DNA from: Sphingobacteriales bacterium
GTDB lineage: Bacteria; Bacteroidota; Bacteroidia; Chitinophagales; Chitinophagaceae
DNA: 64,000 nucleotides
Direction: 5' to 3'
NCBI GenBank assembly: GCA_027484425.1
Contig: JAIXSZ010000087.1
Location: forward strand, 1-64,000
Shown: positions 8,324 to 18,530 of the stretch, one piece after another
How positions within the stretch are numbered: position 1 is the stretch's first letter
Layout: every line of letters begins with the position of its first letter
The notes under the pieces: model-generated
Seen by the model: only the letters and a program-made list of their open reading frames with translations
The model's database searches: none
Told to the model about the DNA's origin: nothing
Translations under genes and position numbers: made by a program

Positions 8324-9520
8324 TTAGCTTTTCAGGGCTGCAACCCCAGGAAGCACTTTTCCTTCCATGTGCTCTAGCAATGCGCCACCGCCGGTAGAAA
8401 CATAGCTTACACGATCACTGAAGCCAAATTGATTGACTGCTGCGGCAGAATCACCGCCACCGATTAGCGAAAACGCGCCTGTATCAGTAGCATCTGCAAC
8501 AGCCTGAGCAATGGTTTTGGTTCCATTTGCGAACGTTGGCATTTCAAAAACGCCCATAGGTCCATTCCAAAGAATGGTCTGGGAATTTTTTACTACCTCT
8601 GCAAACTGAGCCGTTGATTTTGGCCCAATATCAAGTCCCATCCAGCCTTCTGGAATTTCCATATTGCCACACAAGTTGGTATTGGCATCATTCGCGAAGT
8701 TGTCAGCGATCACGGAATCTTCAGGAAGAAGAAGCTTTACCCCTTTCGATTTAGCTTTTTCAATTAAGCTTAGTGCGAGGTCTAATTTATCTTCTTCGCA
8801 GAGCGATTTTCCGATATTTCCACCCATAGCCTTGAAGAAAGTATAAACCATTCCACCACCAATAATGAGGTTGTCCACTTTATCCAGCAAGTTCTCGATA
8901 ATGAGAATCTTATCAGAAACTTTGGCTCCACCCATGATGGCGGTGTAAGGACGAGCAGGATTTCCCATGACTCGGTCGGCATTTTCAAGCTCGGCATTCA
9001 TCAGGAATCCAGCCGCTTTTCTTCCGGGGAAAAATTGCGCAATCACCGCGGTGGAAGCATGAGCACGATGCGCCGTTCCGAAGGCATCATTGACATAGAA
9101 AGTGCCAATTTTGGCCAGTTTAGATGCAAATTCTAAATTGCCTTCCTCCTCTTCCTTATAAAAACGAAGATTTTCCAAAAGCAGGACTTCACCGGCTTTA
9201 AGGTCAGAAGCTAAATGGGAGGCTTTTTCTCCAATACAATCAGGCGCGAATTGAACTGGAATGCCCAGCAGCTCGCTTGTTTTCGCTACGATATGACGAA
9301 GTGAGTACTTGTCTTCGGGGCCTGATTTAGGACGACCCAAATGCGACATTAGAATTACACTTCCGCCATCTTCCAGTACTTTACGAATGGAAGGCAGGGC
9401 AGCTCTGATACGGGTATCGTCAGTTACTTCGAAAGTGGACTTATTGAGTGGAACATTGAAATCAACCCTCATTAAGACCTTTTCACCTGCGAAATGAAAC
9501 TGATCAATGGACTTTACCAT
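8324..9520 (-). CDS. pgk: Phosphoglycerate kinase
   Basis: This cytoplasmic glycolytic enzyme transfers phosphate between 1,3-bisphosphoglycerate and ADP. It begins [20 protein letters not shown], and has the family signature RVDFNVPLN at about residues 18-26, [30 protein letters not shown], and the C-terminal GGGDSAAAV and STGGGA motifs. At 398 aa it is full length. The gene follows gap after 20 bp on the same strand, forming a lower-glycolysis operon closed by a strong hairpin. Confidence 0.98.
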   Translation of the reverse strand: MVKSIDQFHFAGEKVLMRVDFNVPLNKSTFEVTDDTRIRAALPSIRKVLEDGGSVILMSHLGRPKSGPEDKYSLRHIVAKTSELLGIPVQFAPDCIGEKASHLASDLKAGEVLLLENLRFYKEEEEGNLEFASKLAKIGTFYVNDAFGTAHRAHASTAVIAQFFPGRKAAGFLMNAELENADRVMGNPARPYTAIMGGAKVSDKILIIENLLDKVDNLIIGGGMVYTFFKAMGGNIGKSLCEEDKLDLALSLIEKAKSKGVKLLLPEDSVIADNFANDANTNLCGNMEIPEGWMGLDIGPKSTAQFAEVVKNSQTILWNGPMGVFEMPTFANGTKTIAQAVADATDTGAFSLIGGGDSAAAVNQFGFSDRVSYVSTGGGALLEHMEGKVLPGVAALKS

Positions 9521-9540
9521 AGGAAACGGTTTGGTCAGAA

Positions 9541-10596
<1,056 letters not shown>

Positions 10597-10727
10597 CTAT
10601 GGAGCTTCCAAACTTGAAGGTATTCCCCCTTGCACGCTTCTTTCCTAACAGAATTGAATCAAAAGAAAATCAGCCAATGCTGACCTCGGGAACTTTTTCT
10701 TGACCTAAAGATTTTTTTTCAAGGACA

Positions 10728-10760
10728 TTTGGTTGTTTAAAATCCATTGCGCTATATTTG
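10728..10760 (+). promoter_or_regulatory. Promoter of tRNA-Glu
   Basis: TATATTTG at 10753-10760 is a perfect -7 element. TTTGGTTG at 10728-10735 gives a -33 TTG with 17 bp spacing. The tRNA begins 17 bp after the -7 box. This is the best complete Bacteroidota promoter in the window. Confidence 0.75.
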
Positions 10761-10777
10761 CACCACTCTAACGGAAC

Positions 10778-10849
<72 letters not shown>

Positions 10850-10850
10850 C

Positions 10851-10887
10851 AAAAACCGCCTTTTGGATATTCCAGAGGCGGTTTTTT
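10851..10887 (+). terminator. Terminator after tRNA-Glu
   Basis: An 11-bp stem AAAAACCGCCT (10851-10861) pairs with AGGCGGTTTTT (10876-10886), followed by Ts. It starts one base after the tRNA. Confidence 0.85.
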
Positions 10888-11006
10888 ATTTAATAACATC
10901 CATAAAGCCCCCTTTGCATTTCCTCAAAGAAAGACTTTAAGTCTTTGATGCTTCCCATCTAGGCTTGCCCAACCTAAAGGCTGCCCTCACTTGTATAAAA
11001 TATAAA

Positions 11007-11045
11007 AACCGCGAGAAACCAGCCGTTGCCTTCTTTCTCGCGGTT
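11007..11045 (-). terminator. Terminator downstream of hflX
   Basis: A 12-bp perfect stem AACCGCGAGAAA (11007-11018) pairs with TTTCTCGCGGTT (11034-11045). On the minus strand it is followed by TTTATATTTTA. Confidence 0.82.
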
Positions 11046-11073
11046 CATGATGAATCTTAAAAAAGTTATTCTT

Positions 11074-12189
11074 CTACCTTTTACTTGCTACATAGTTCAG
11101 TAAAAGCTTAAGCTTGGTTCTCAGCTCTTCAATGCCTTCTTTCTTCAGCACTGAAATAAACACGGCATCCCGATCTTTGGCCATCCAGCTTTTTTGTAAG
11201 TCTGAAGCGTTCATTTCGGGATTGTTTTTCAAAAATAAATCCATCTTATTGAATACTAGCAAGGACGGTTTATCAAGCACTTTTAAATCTCGCAACGTTT
11301 CTTCTACCACCACCAGTTGCTCTTCGAACCCAGGATGGCTAATGTCCACCACATGCAACAGAATATCTGCTTCACGTACTTCATCTAAAGTTGATTTGAA
11401 TGACTCAATCAAATGAGTAGGGATTTTCCGAATAAAGCCCACGGTATCAGAAAGAAGAAAAGCACTTTGGTCAAGCACCACTTTTCTAACGGTTGAATCA
11501 ACCGTGGCGAAGAGTTTATTTTCTGCAAAAACTTCTGCTTTCGACAAGAGATTCATGAGGCTGGATTTCCCCACATTGGTGTAGCCTACCAAAGCCACAC
11601 GGGGTATAGCTCCTCTACCCTTTCGCTGTGTTTGGTTTTGCTTATCGATGGTTTTAAGTTTCTCTTTGAGCAGGGCAATGCGGTTTCGGATGGCGCGGCG
11701 GTCGGTTTCAATTTCCTTTTCTCCCGGACCTTTCATACCTATTCCCCCTTTTTGCTTTTGAAGGTGGGTCCACATGCGAGTAAGACGAGGCAGCAGATAC
11801 TGGTTTTGAGCGAGCTCTACTTGGGTACGAGCTTGTGCGGTTTGGGCACGTGCAGCGAAAATGTCGAGAATTAGATTGGAGCGGTCAAGGATTTTACAGC
11901 TAAGTGAGTGCTCCAGATTTCTGATTTGTGCTGGAGAGAGTTCATCATCGAACACCACGAGATCTGCCTCGGCATGTTTGACAAAGTTGGCTACTTCATC
12001 CAGTTTTCCCTTTCCGATGTACGAACGGGAATCCGGCCTTTCTAATTTCTGAAGGAATCTCCCAATGGTTTCAGCTCCGGCAGTTTCTGCCAAAAAAGCC
12101 AGCTCATCAAGGTATTCTTCTGCTTGTTCTTTGGTTTGATGCTGGCTAATGACGCCAACCAGCACGGCTTTTTCTTTACCCTTCATCAA
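11074..12189 (-). CDS. hflX: GTPase HflX
   Basis: This is a ribosome-associated GTPase that splits stalled or stressed 70S ribosomes. An N-terminal HflX domain (about residues 1-190, with the glycine-rich linker KGGIGMKGPGEKE preceded by coiled coil) precedes a G domain with G1 GYTNVGKSS, the G3 segment SDTVGFIRKIPTHL and G4 FNKMD. The length of 371 aa is near the family norm. The ATG at 12189 is preceded 6 bp upstream by the stop of a membrane-protein gene on the same strand, so the two are likely co-transcribed. Confidence 0.95.
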   Translation of the reverse strand: MMKGKEKAVLVGVISQHQTKEQAEEYLDELAFLAETAGAETIGRFLQKLERPDSRSYIGKGKLDEVANFVKHAEADLVVFDDELSPAQIRNLEHSLSCKILDRSNLILDIFAARAQTAQARTQVELAQNQYLLPRLTRMWTHLQKQKGGIGMKGPGEKEIETDRRAIRNRIALLKEKLKTIDKQNQTQRKGRGAIPRVALVGYTNVGKSSLMNLLSKAEVFAENKLFATVDSTVRKVVLDQSAFLLSDTVGFIRKIPTHLIESFKSTLDEVREADILLHVVDISHPGFEEQLVVVEETLRDLKVLDKPSLLVFNKMDLFLKNNPEMNASDLQKSWMAKDRDAVFISVLKKEGIEELRTKLKLLLNYVASKR

Positions 12190-12195
12190 GTTCTA

Positions 12196-13107
12196 TCAAA
12201 AAAGAGCAGTATCGTGCATGACACGAACAACCGCCCAAAAAATAAGTGCTAAGATCATCATGGCATAAGCAATTCCGCTGGGAAGATGATTTTTAAAAAG
12301 CATCACATCCTCTGAAGAAAACCGCTGAATACTTCTATAAAGAACCAACCAATTAATCAAAGCGTACAGCATAAGAAAAAGCTCATGCCGAAAGGTAAAG
12401 TTCATCCAAAAACGCACCCTTGTCGGTCCTGGAACAAACGCCAAAATCACCATAAATAGCGTAATGAGACAGGGCAGGGTAACCACATTCCATACAAAAC
12501 GGCGGCGGCGCGATTGATCACCACTTTCTGCAAGGATGAGATCAAAAACAGGCGCACTTTGGTATATGGAAGATAACAATTGGCGAAAAATAAGGTAACC
12601 GACAAAAAGTGAACCCAATATCATAGCCATTCGCACAACAAGGTTTCCATAAAAATTCCAAAGCAAATAGTAACCTAGTTCTTTGAATGTGATAGCTCCG
12701 GCAAAAGATGCACCTAGGGATCTGATTAGAAACCAAATTCCCAACCACATGAAAAGTAGCTTTAACCAAGTGTGACTCTGGAGGGTGATTCGGTACAATC
12801 CCCAGAAAACCGCACCTGTAAACAAGCTTAAAACCGGCGCAAAAAGATAAATCTCGGTTACGTTACTCACATTCCATGAATCCTTAGCAGCCTGTGTAGT
12901 GATATGATGAAAAAAGTAAACCGGGCTCATATCGTTCAAGTAACAAACAAGCCAAGTGTAAAAATTATGGCCTGCAAAACAAAGCAGGTATGCCAAAAGC
13001 GCGGCAGCAGTATGGTTGATTAACTGTTGGCGATAACATTTGCTAAGCTGATCTTCTGACAGCGTAAGGATAGGATTGGAGGTTGATTCCTGCACAGTGA
13101 AGTCCAT
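12196..13107 (-). CDS. Multi-pass membrane protein of unknown function
   Basis: This 303-residue protein has about seven hydrophobic segments (first around residues 33-56, last at the C-terminus, GIAYAMMILALIFWAVV). A cytoplasmic N-terminus of about 30 polar residues precedes them, and a basic loop GDQSRRRRF lies mid-protein. No catalytic motif is recognised. It resembles Yip1- or DUF-type Bacteroidota integral membrane proteins only in general layout. It sits 6 bp upstream of hflX on the same strand and is isolated from the gene above by a terminator. Confidence 0.7.
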   Translation of the reverse strand: MDFTVQESTSNPILTLSEDQLSKCYRQQLINHTAAALLAYLLCFAGHNFYTWLVCYLNDMSPVYFFHHITTQAAKDSWNVSNVTEIYLFAPVLSLFTGAVFWGLYRITLQSHTWLKLLFMWLGIWFLIRSLGASFAGAITFKELGYYLLWNFYGNLVVRMAMILGSLFVGYLIFRQLLSSIYQSAPVFDLILAESGDQSRRRRFVWNVVTLPCLITLFMVILAFVPGPTRVRFWMNFTFRHELFLMLYALINWLVLYRSIQRFSSEDVMLFKNHLPSGIAYAMMILALIFWAVVRVMHDTALF

Positions 13108-13109
13108 TT

Positions 13110-13137
13110 AAAAAAGAAGGCCTCTTGCGAGGCCTTC
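13110..13137 (-). terminator. Terminator of the 13173-16487 gene
   Basis: Stem GAAGGCCTC (13116-13124) pairs with GAGGCCTTC (13129-13137), loop TTGC. On the minus strand six Ts follow. Confidence 0.85.
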
Positions 13138-13172
13138 AAAATTGGTTGAATTCTTTCAGTTTATGAAAACTG

Positions 13173-16100
13173 TTATTTGTTCAGTACTACCTTCTCGGTT
13201 GAAATACCGGATGGAGCTGTGAAGCGAACAAGGTAAGGAGCGTTTGCTAAATCATGGAGATCCATGCTAAATACACTCTCAACAACTTGGTATGCCGCTT
13301 TCATCAATCGGCCATTAAGATCTAAGACTTCTATAGTAGTAGGCTCTTGTTGACGGTCGAAATTGACAACCAATGTTCCATTGTTGACGAACATAGAAGG
13401 TTTTACAAAGGAAACATTGTTGGTGGCAGTGGTCATCGCGTTGATGTGAAGCACAAAGCGATCTTTACGGTTGGTAGCTTGATGGGTAAAGGCATATCCA
13501 CCGGCGCGGAGGTTATGCATTAGGCCTGTGATTTTGTCCTCCAACATGATGGTCCAAAATGGATCTACGTTTTCCAGATTTGGCTCTATGCGGTAATTAC
13601 CCGCACCATTGAACTCGAAGTAGTAATCCTCGCTGATTCCGGAAGTGGTCATAGGACGGCTATTTTGGACCAGTTTAAAGTCTCCACTAGTCATAGAATA
13701 AAAGCTCACACCGTTAAAGCTACCTGGGAATTGAGAATCATAATCCTCGTCTAACCCTGCAGTAGCTTGACTTGCTACTAAAGACATAGCGGACAGCAAT
13801 GGCTTATTATTTTGAGTCACCTTCAGACGAACAATAGGAAAAATGGATTGCTGACGGAAGTTGTAAACGGAAGCGGCATTGCTGGTATGAGAGGTTCTGA
13901 AATTAAGGGTAGGTACCGTTGCAGAAGTAGCTTTTACCATAAAAGCTTGATAAGGCGCAATCAGGTTGGTACCACTACCGGTGCTGGTATTGGTGGTTGC
14001 GTTGTAGCTATCCCAACTTCCATAAGTGGTGTTATAGAGGTAAATCGTAGAACTAATATGGGCAACATCGGCAGTACCGAACATATTTTCCCAATCTAGA
14101 GTGGCCAAATAAGGATTACCCATTAGCATCCAGCCATTGTAAGAGCGATTGCTGTTTACTAGACCAGGAGCTGAGATGGTGGTACTATTTAAAGTTCCAG
14201 TAAGGTCGATAGTTACGGGCGACGCGAGGTTGGCAATGCCACTAGAACCGCCATAAGCGAGGAATCCACGTCCGGCAGCAATGGTGCTACTTGGCGTTGC
14301 ATTGATGCCGGTATCGGCAGCAATACGCCAGTTTGAAGCTCTTTCCCAAGCTGCACCTGTCCAGAAATTCATATCGCGAAGAGTAATTAAATTAGAGCCA
14401 TTTACCCCTTGTACGCCCAAATCTATAGTCGGACTGATATCGCTGTAGTTAGCTGCTACCGGAGCAGAGAACCCTCTCCAAGCGTTGTTAATTCCACTGA
14501 TGTAGCGCTGAGAAGTAACGTTACCGGAAATGCTGCCTGCAGCAGCAAAGTTGACTTGTCCTTGATAGGTAGCACCGCTTCCAATGGTAAGGAAACCACC
14601 GGTGGTAAGTGCGCCGGAATTTTGGCTTAATAGCCCTCTAACCTCCATGGCATTGCCCAATGTAGTGGCACGGCCGGAAGTATAGTTATTGATAGCATTG
14701 GCACCACTTAGGAAAAATAGATTTCCGGTGGAAGAACTACCTAAGGTTAGGTTGGAAGAGCCATTTCCTGTAAGTGCGTTGGTAGCATTACCGGAGAAAG
14801 CACCGTTAATGGTAAGGGTATTAGCGCCAATTGCAAGGCTTCCGCTTGTAAGGGTAAGCGCGCCGTTGGTAGTCACATTGCCACCCATATTATCGGTAGC
14901 TCCACCATTGAGTGTTAGGTTATGATAAGTTAATGGAGAAACTGTTTGGGCTGATGCTGATGTATATTGAACTGTAGACCCGGAAGCAAGGGTAACACTA
15001 CCCGCTGAAAGACCACCGAAACTACCCACTGTAAGTCCGTTAGCGTGAGAGGTTTGAACGGTTCCACTAATTGAAGCTGTAGCGCCCGTGTTGAAAGTAA
15101 CGGCATTGCCACCCATATTGAAAGTACTACCTGAAGCCACTGTCAAAACATCACTGGCACCAATGCTGGTAGTTCCGGAAGCGAGTGTTTTGGTACCACT
15201 ACCTGAAATGGTTAAGTTACCATAAGCACGAGCATCCACGGTTTGTCCGGTACCATTGTAATTCACAGTTGAAACTGGACCAAGGTTAACAGCGGTGAAA
15301 GTACTTCGAATTGCTGTCACGGTAGAACCGTAAAGGCCATCAGGGTCTGAGGTAATGACTGTACCATTGATGTAGGCTATACCATTATCGCCACCACCGG
15401 TGTTGTTGTTACAATTGATTCCCACGTTCCCGATGTCCAAGGTTGCACCTGCATTAACGGTAAAAGAACGACAATCAATTTGGCTGGAACCCGCTAAAGT
15501 GGTGTTGCCAGCAAAAGTAAAGTAAAGTGAGTTTCCTCCGAATTCACCAAAGAAAGTACCGCCGGCATTTCTAATTACACCATTCGAACCGGTAAAAGTT
15601 ACGGTCCGCAAGCCCGAACCGGAACGAATGTTTGACGTTGGAGAACCTGCTACCAAACTACCTGTAATGGTTACACCTGTTTGAAAATCCAAATCACCTG
15701 CAGATGAGGTGTTAATCGTCATGTCGTGAAGTGAGCTTGGGTGAGTGCCAATGTTCGTATAGCTGTAACTAACCCTAGTTTCAAAGCTTCGAAGCGCAGT
15801 TGACATGGGGTTTGAAGCTGAGCCTGAAGCAGTAGAAGGAACTGATTGATAGAAAAAGAAGCGAGGATTAGTTCCATTTTGATTTCCAGAAGGATTGTTT
15901 ACACCGTTAGGAAAAACATCATAGAAAAAATCAAATCCAGGACTTCCGAAAGGATCTGGGTTAAATGCATATCCGTACCAGTTAAATGACGAAGGCCTCG
16001 TTCCACCAGTACCGTTGATATCAGACCAACGAATTCTGCATTCTCTATTGGTTCCGCTGTTTCCACGGTCAAGAATGCCTGATGAAGCCAATTGTTGGTT

Positions 16101-16487
16101 CCAGTCGCCAGAACCATTTCTTTCCCAATATTCTATGTAGGTAGCTGTCCAATAAACAGAAATATCTGTCCTGAAAGGAGATTGCGAAGTATGGTCAAAG
16201 TGATTTCTATTGAACAGGTTACCATTGCTAGATGTACCACCACTTACAGGCTGCATGGGATCTAGGTCAGCTGCAAAAATTACAGGTTCGCCAGCAGAGC
16301 CACCAGTTTTACCTAAGTACAAATACGTATTATCCCACGCAACAAACCAACCATTGGTTCCGATGTTGGTGTAGTTTCCATATTCCGCCGCAGTGATGGT
16401 ACCATCTTGAACAGGCGGGGTAGAAACAAACTGCGCTTGAGCTCCATATCCAAAGAGTAGCGCGAGGCCGAGTAGAATTTTCTTCAT
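13173..16487 (-). CDS. Giant secreted beta-solenoid protein with T9SS sorting domain
   Basis: The 1104-residue protein starts with signal peptide MKKILLGLALLFGYGAQAQ. Residues about 25-240 look like a carbohydrate-binding-type jelly roll (DGTITAAEYGNY, GWFVAWDNTYLYLGKTGG). Residues about 250-640 are Gly/Ser/Thr/Asn-rich repeated strands (GALTLTSGSLAIG, TLTINGAFSGN), as in filament or adhesin solenoids. After a globular module containing LENVDPFWTIMLEDKITG, the last about 80 residues form a type A T9SS C-terminal domain (IEVLDLNGRLMKA ... YLVRF ... TEKVVLNK). It is probably surface-anchored or released; exact role unknown. It shares its penultimate module with the gene at 61307-64000. Confidence 0.85.
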   Translation of the reverse strand: MKKILLGLALLFGYGAQAQFVSTPPVQDGTITAAEYGNYTNIGTNGWFVAWDNTYLYLGKTGGSAGEPVIFAADLDPMQPVSGGTSSNGNLFNRNHFDHTSQSPFRTDISVYWTATYIEYWERNGSGDWNQQLASSGILDRGNSGTNRECRIRWSDINGTGGTRPSSFNWYGYAFNPDPFGSPGFDFFYDVFPNGVNNPSGNQNGTNPRFFFYQSVPSTASGSASNPMSTALRSFETRVSYSYTNIGTHPSSLHDMTINTSSAGDLDFQTGVTITGSLVAGSPTSNIRSGSGLRTVTFTGSNGVIRNAGGTFFGEFGGNSLYFTFAGNTTLAGSSQIDCRSFTVNAGATLDIGNVGINCNNNTGGGDNGIAYINGTVITSDPDGLYGSTVTAIRSTFTAVNLGPVSTVNYNGTGQTVDARAYGNLTISGSGTKTLASGTTSIGASDVLTVASGSTFNMGGNAVTFNTGATASISGTVQTSHANGLTVGSFGGLSAGSVTLASGSTVQYTSASAQTVSPLTYHNLTLNGGATDNMGGNVTTNGALTLTSGSLAIGANTLTINGAFSGNATNALTGNGSSNLTLGSSSTGNLFFLSGANAINNYTSGRATTLGNAMEVRGLLSQNSGALTTGGFLTIGSGATYQGQVNFAAAGSISGNVTSQRYISGINNAWRGFSAPVAANYSDISPTIDLGVQGVNGSNLITLRDMNFWTGAAWERASNWRIAADTGINATPSSTIAAGRGFLAYGGSSGIANLASPVTIDLTGTLNSTTISAPGLVNSNRSYNGWMLMGNPYLATLDWENMFGTADVAHISSTIYLYNTTYGSWDSYNATTNTSTGSGTNLIAPYQAFMVKATSATVPTLNFRTSHTSNAASVYNFRQQSIFPIVRLKVTQNNKPLLSAMSLVASQATAGLDEDYDSQFPGSFNGVSFYSMTSGDFKLVQNSRPMTTSGISEDYYFEFNGAGNYRIEPNLENVDPFWTIMLEDKITGLMHNLRAGGYAFTHQATNRKDRFVLHINAMTTATNNVSFVKPSMFVNNGTLVVNFDRQQEPTTIEVLDLNGRLMKAAYQVVESVFSMDLHDLANAPYLVRFTAPSGISTEKVVLNK

Positions 16488-16585
16488 AGTTCGGTGTTAC
16501 AGATTTTGCCCTAAAATAAATAGGCATTTCATGATTATCAAAGTGTTAAGAGAGGCATTTTGATGAGAAATGACAAAAAAACGAT

Positions 16586-16606
16586 GTGTTTTTCTTCGAA
16601 AAACAC
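16586..16606. other. AT-rich perfect hairpin in the divergent mraZ upstream region
   Basis: GTGTTTTTC and GAAAAACAC (9 bp arms) flank the loop TTC. It lies between the divergent T9SS gene and mraZ. It could be a structural or regulatory element, but the arms are low in complexity and chance is possible. Confidence 0.35.
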
Positions 16607-16721
16607 AAAAGCAGAGAAAAAGACAACCAAAAATAGGCCTATTAGCCTCCAAAAAGCCTTAAGTCCTGATTTACAAAGCCTTTTGAAAAACTTGAACTAG
16701 GCTATGTGGATAAATTCTTTT

Positions 16722-16738
16722 TGGGCAGGACTGGGCAG
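16722..16738 (+). promoter_or_regulatory. Candidate MraZ operator: two TGGGC direct repeats
   Basis: TGGGC at 16722 and 16732 are separated by exactly 5 nt, giving a 10-bp period and extending to TGGGCAG in both copies. MraZ of E. coli binds TGGGN repeats separated by 5 nt in front of the dcw operon, so this is a plausible autoregulatory site. A third repeat is not seen. The site lies 47 bp before the proposed mraZ ATG, which supports starting mraZ at 16785 and not further upstream. Confidence 0.55.
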
Positions 16739-16784
16739 AGAATGTCACGATTACCTACATTCGTGTTTCGAAAAGCATCAAGAC

Positions 16785-17249
16785 ATGCCAAAGGGTTTTT
16801 TTATGGGAGAATATGACGGAAAGTTGGATGACCGCGGTCGTCTGGCTATTCCTGTCAATTTACTCAAGGAAATCCCTGAAAATGAGCAAGATGAGTTAAT
16901 CGTTGCAAAAGGATTAGATGCTTGCTTAGAAATAATGACACAAAGTGAGTGGCTGAAAATTGTTGAAGAAATTGAAGCACTTGACCAAGACATAGAAATC
17001 AACAGACTATACGGAAGCAAACGAACCAATGGCGCAGTAGGCTGCCCCTTAGATAGTAGTAAACGCATTAATCTCCCCCCCCGGTTAATGAGTTATGCAG
17101 GCTTGTCGAGTAAAGATAAAGTGGTTATAGTAGGCTCTATTCGCAGAATTAGAATCTGGAAAGAAGAAACCTACGACGAATATTTAAACAAAGGAGGGTC
17201 CATGTCGGATTTGGCTGAACAGGTCGCAAAGTTGAAAAAACGTGACTAG
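16785..17249 (+). CDS. mraZ: Transcriptional regulator MraZ
   Basis: MraZ is the first gene of the dcw cluster and in other bacteria represses that operon as an oligomeric ring. The protein has two SpoVT/AbrB-like halves: FMGEYDGKLDDRGRLAIP near the start, and CPLDSSKRINLPPRL with the second D-x-x-x-R motif later. ATG 16785 (154 aa) is chosen because family members begin a few residues before the F-x-GEY motif; the frame runs on upstream to 16704, but that part overlaps the candidate operator. The next gene starts inside its last codons. A run of eight C at 17075-17082 is a potential slippage or sequencing-error site. Confidence 0.92.
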   Translation: MPKGFFMGEYDGKLDDRGRLAIPVNLLKEIPENEQDELIVAKGLDACLEIMTQSEWLKIVEEIEALDQDIEINRLYGSKRTNGAVGCPLDSSKRINLPPRLMSYAGLSSKDKVVIVGSIRRIRIWKEETYDEYLNKGGSMSDLAEQVAKLKKRD

Positions 17250-18153
17250 TCAAGCCTATCATATACCTGTCATGGCAGACGCTTGCCTTGATGCCCTAAA
17301 CATTCGACCTGAGGGCACCTACGTGGATGTAACCTTCGGTGGTGGCGGCCATTCACGACTCATTTTGAGTCAATTAGGCCCGCACGGGCGGCTCATCGCT
17401 TTTGATCAGGACGCAGATGCAGCCAACAACATTCCTGACGACCCACGCTTCACCTTTATTCCTGCCAATTTCTCCCACATTCGAAGGTTCCTTCGCCTCC
17501 ATGAAGCACTACCTGTTGATGGCATACTTGCAGACTTAGGCGTTTCGTCTCACCAGATCGACGCACCTGAACGCGGCTTTAGCTTCCGTTTCAATGCTCC
17601 ACTCGATATGCGCATGGATCAAAATCATGGCATCGATGCAGCTACCCTCCTTAATGAAATAGAAGAATCTGCCTTAACTCGAATTTTAAGAAACTATGGC
17701 GAGCTGAACAACGCCGGCAAGCTCTCTCGTATGATTGTGGTGGCACGTAATAAATCGGCCATCAAAACCACTTTCGACTTGAAACAAGCATTGGAGCCTG
17801 TTCTACCACGTGATCAACAGTCGAAATTCCTCGCCAAAGTCTTCCAAGCAATTCGAATAGAAGTGAATCAGGAGATGAAAGTGCTGGAAGATTTTCTTCA
17901 CCAAACCGCAAGTTGCCTGAAGCCAGGTGGTCGTTTGGTTGTACTAGCTTACCATTCTTTAGAAGACCGCCCGGTAAAAAACTTCCTCAGAAGTGGCAAC
18001 ACCGAAGGCACCGAAACTAAAGACTTCTACGGAAACCTTCTAAGGCCATTCACGCCCATTACGGCTAAAGCAGGCAAAGCTGACGAACTGGAAATTCAGC
18101 AAAACTCTCGCGCTAGAAGTGCGCGCTTAAGAATAGGAGAACGAAACGCATGA
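17242..18153 (+). CDS. rsmH: 16S rRNA (cytosine-1402-N4)-methyltransferase
   Basis: RsmH (MraW) methylates N4 of C1402 in the ribosomal P site using SAM. The conserved YHIPVM opening fixes the start upstream of the first ATG, so the GTG at 17242 is used. SAM motif I is VTFGGGGHSR, and DLGVSSHQID, GFSFRFNAPLDMRM and the C-terminal SLEDR follow; 303 aa is normal. It overlaps mraZ by 8 bp and the next gene by 4 bp (ATGA). Confidence 0.96.
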   Translation: MTSQAYHIPVMADACLDALNIRPEGTYVDVTFGGGGHSRLILSQLGPHGRLIAFDQDADAANNIPDDPRFTFIPANFSHIRRFLRLHEALPVDGILADLGVSSHQIDAPERGFSFRFNAPLDMRMDQNHGIDAATLLNEIEESALTRILRNYGELNNAGKLSRMIVVARNKSAIKTTFDLKQALEPVLPRDQQSKFLAKVFQAIRIEVNQEMKVLEDFLHQTASCLKPGGRLVVLAYHSLEDRPVKNFLRSGNTEGTETKDFYGNLLRPFTPITAKAGKADELEIQQNSRARSARLRIGERNA

Positions 18154-18530
18154 ACGCACCTCGTACCAAAGCTCCCGAAACTAAGCCGAGGCCTGAGTCA
18201 AAAGCCAATGGACGCCCACTGCCGCTCCATTTGTTCGACCCAGCCAACCTTCTGAAGATAGAATTCTTACGCGAACATTATCGCTTCCTCCTATTTCTGT
18301 TTGCTCTGATGATGATTTACATCGGCAATGCCAACATGAATGAAAAGCGTCTCAAAACGATTGCAGCACTTGAAGACTCCATCAAGATTGCACGCAGAGA
18401 TTATATCTCTTTGAAAAAAGAACTCACGCATGCAACCAGAGAATCCCAGGTTGCGAATGCTGTTGAGGGCCTTGATCTGCATATTATCACTCAATCACCG
18501 AGGAAAATCTATGTCAAAAGAACCCCTTAA
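18150..18530 (+). CDS. ftsL: FtsL-like divisome protein
   Basis: This 126-residue bitopic protein has a Pro/Lys-rich cytoplasmic N-terminus of about 45 residues, one transmembrane helix (about residues 48-66, FLLFLFALMMIYIGNAN) and a periplasmic coiled-coil-like stretch (KRLKTIAALEDSIKIARRDY). FtsL sequence is poorly conserved, so the call rests on this architecture and on the position between rsmH and ftsI, where FtsL sits in most dcw clusters. It overlaps rsmH by 4 bp and ftsI by 20 bp. Confidence 0.78.
   Translation: MNAPRTKAPETKPRPESKANGRPLPLHLFDPANLLKIEFLREHYRFLLFLFALMMIYIGNANMNEKRLKTIAALEDSIKIARRDYISLKKELTHATRESQVANAVEGLDLHIITQSPRKIYVKRTP

Noticed and set aside
16704-16784. Longer MraZ starting at 16704
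   Set aside because: The extra 27 residues are unlike MraZ and cover the TGGGC repeat pair, which looks like DNA signal and not coding sequence.
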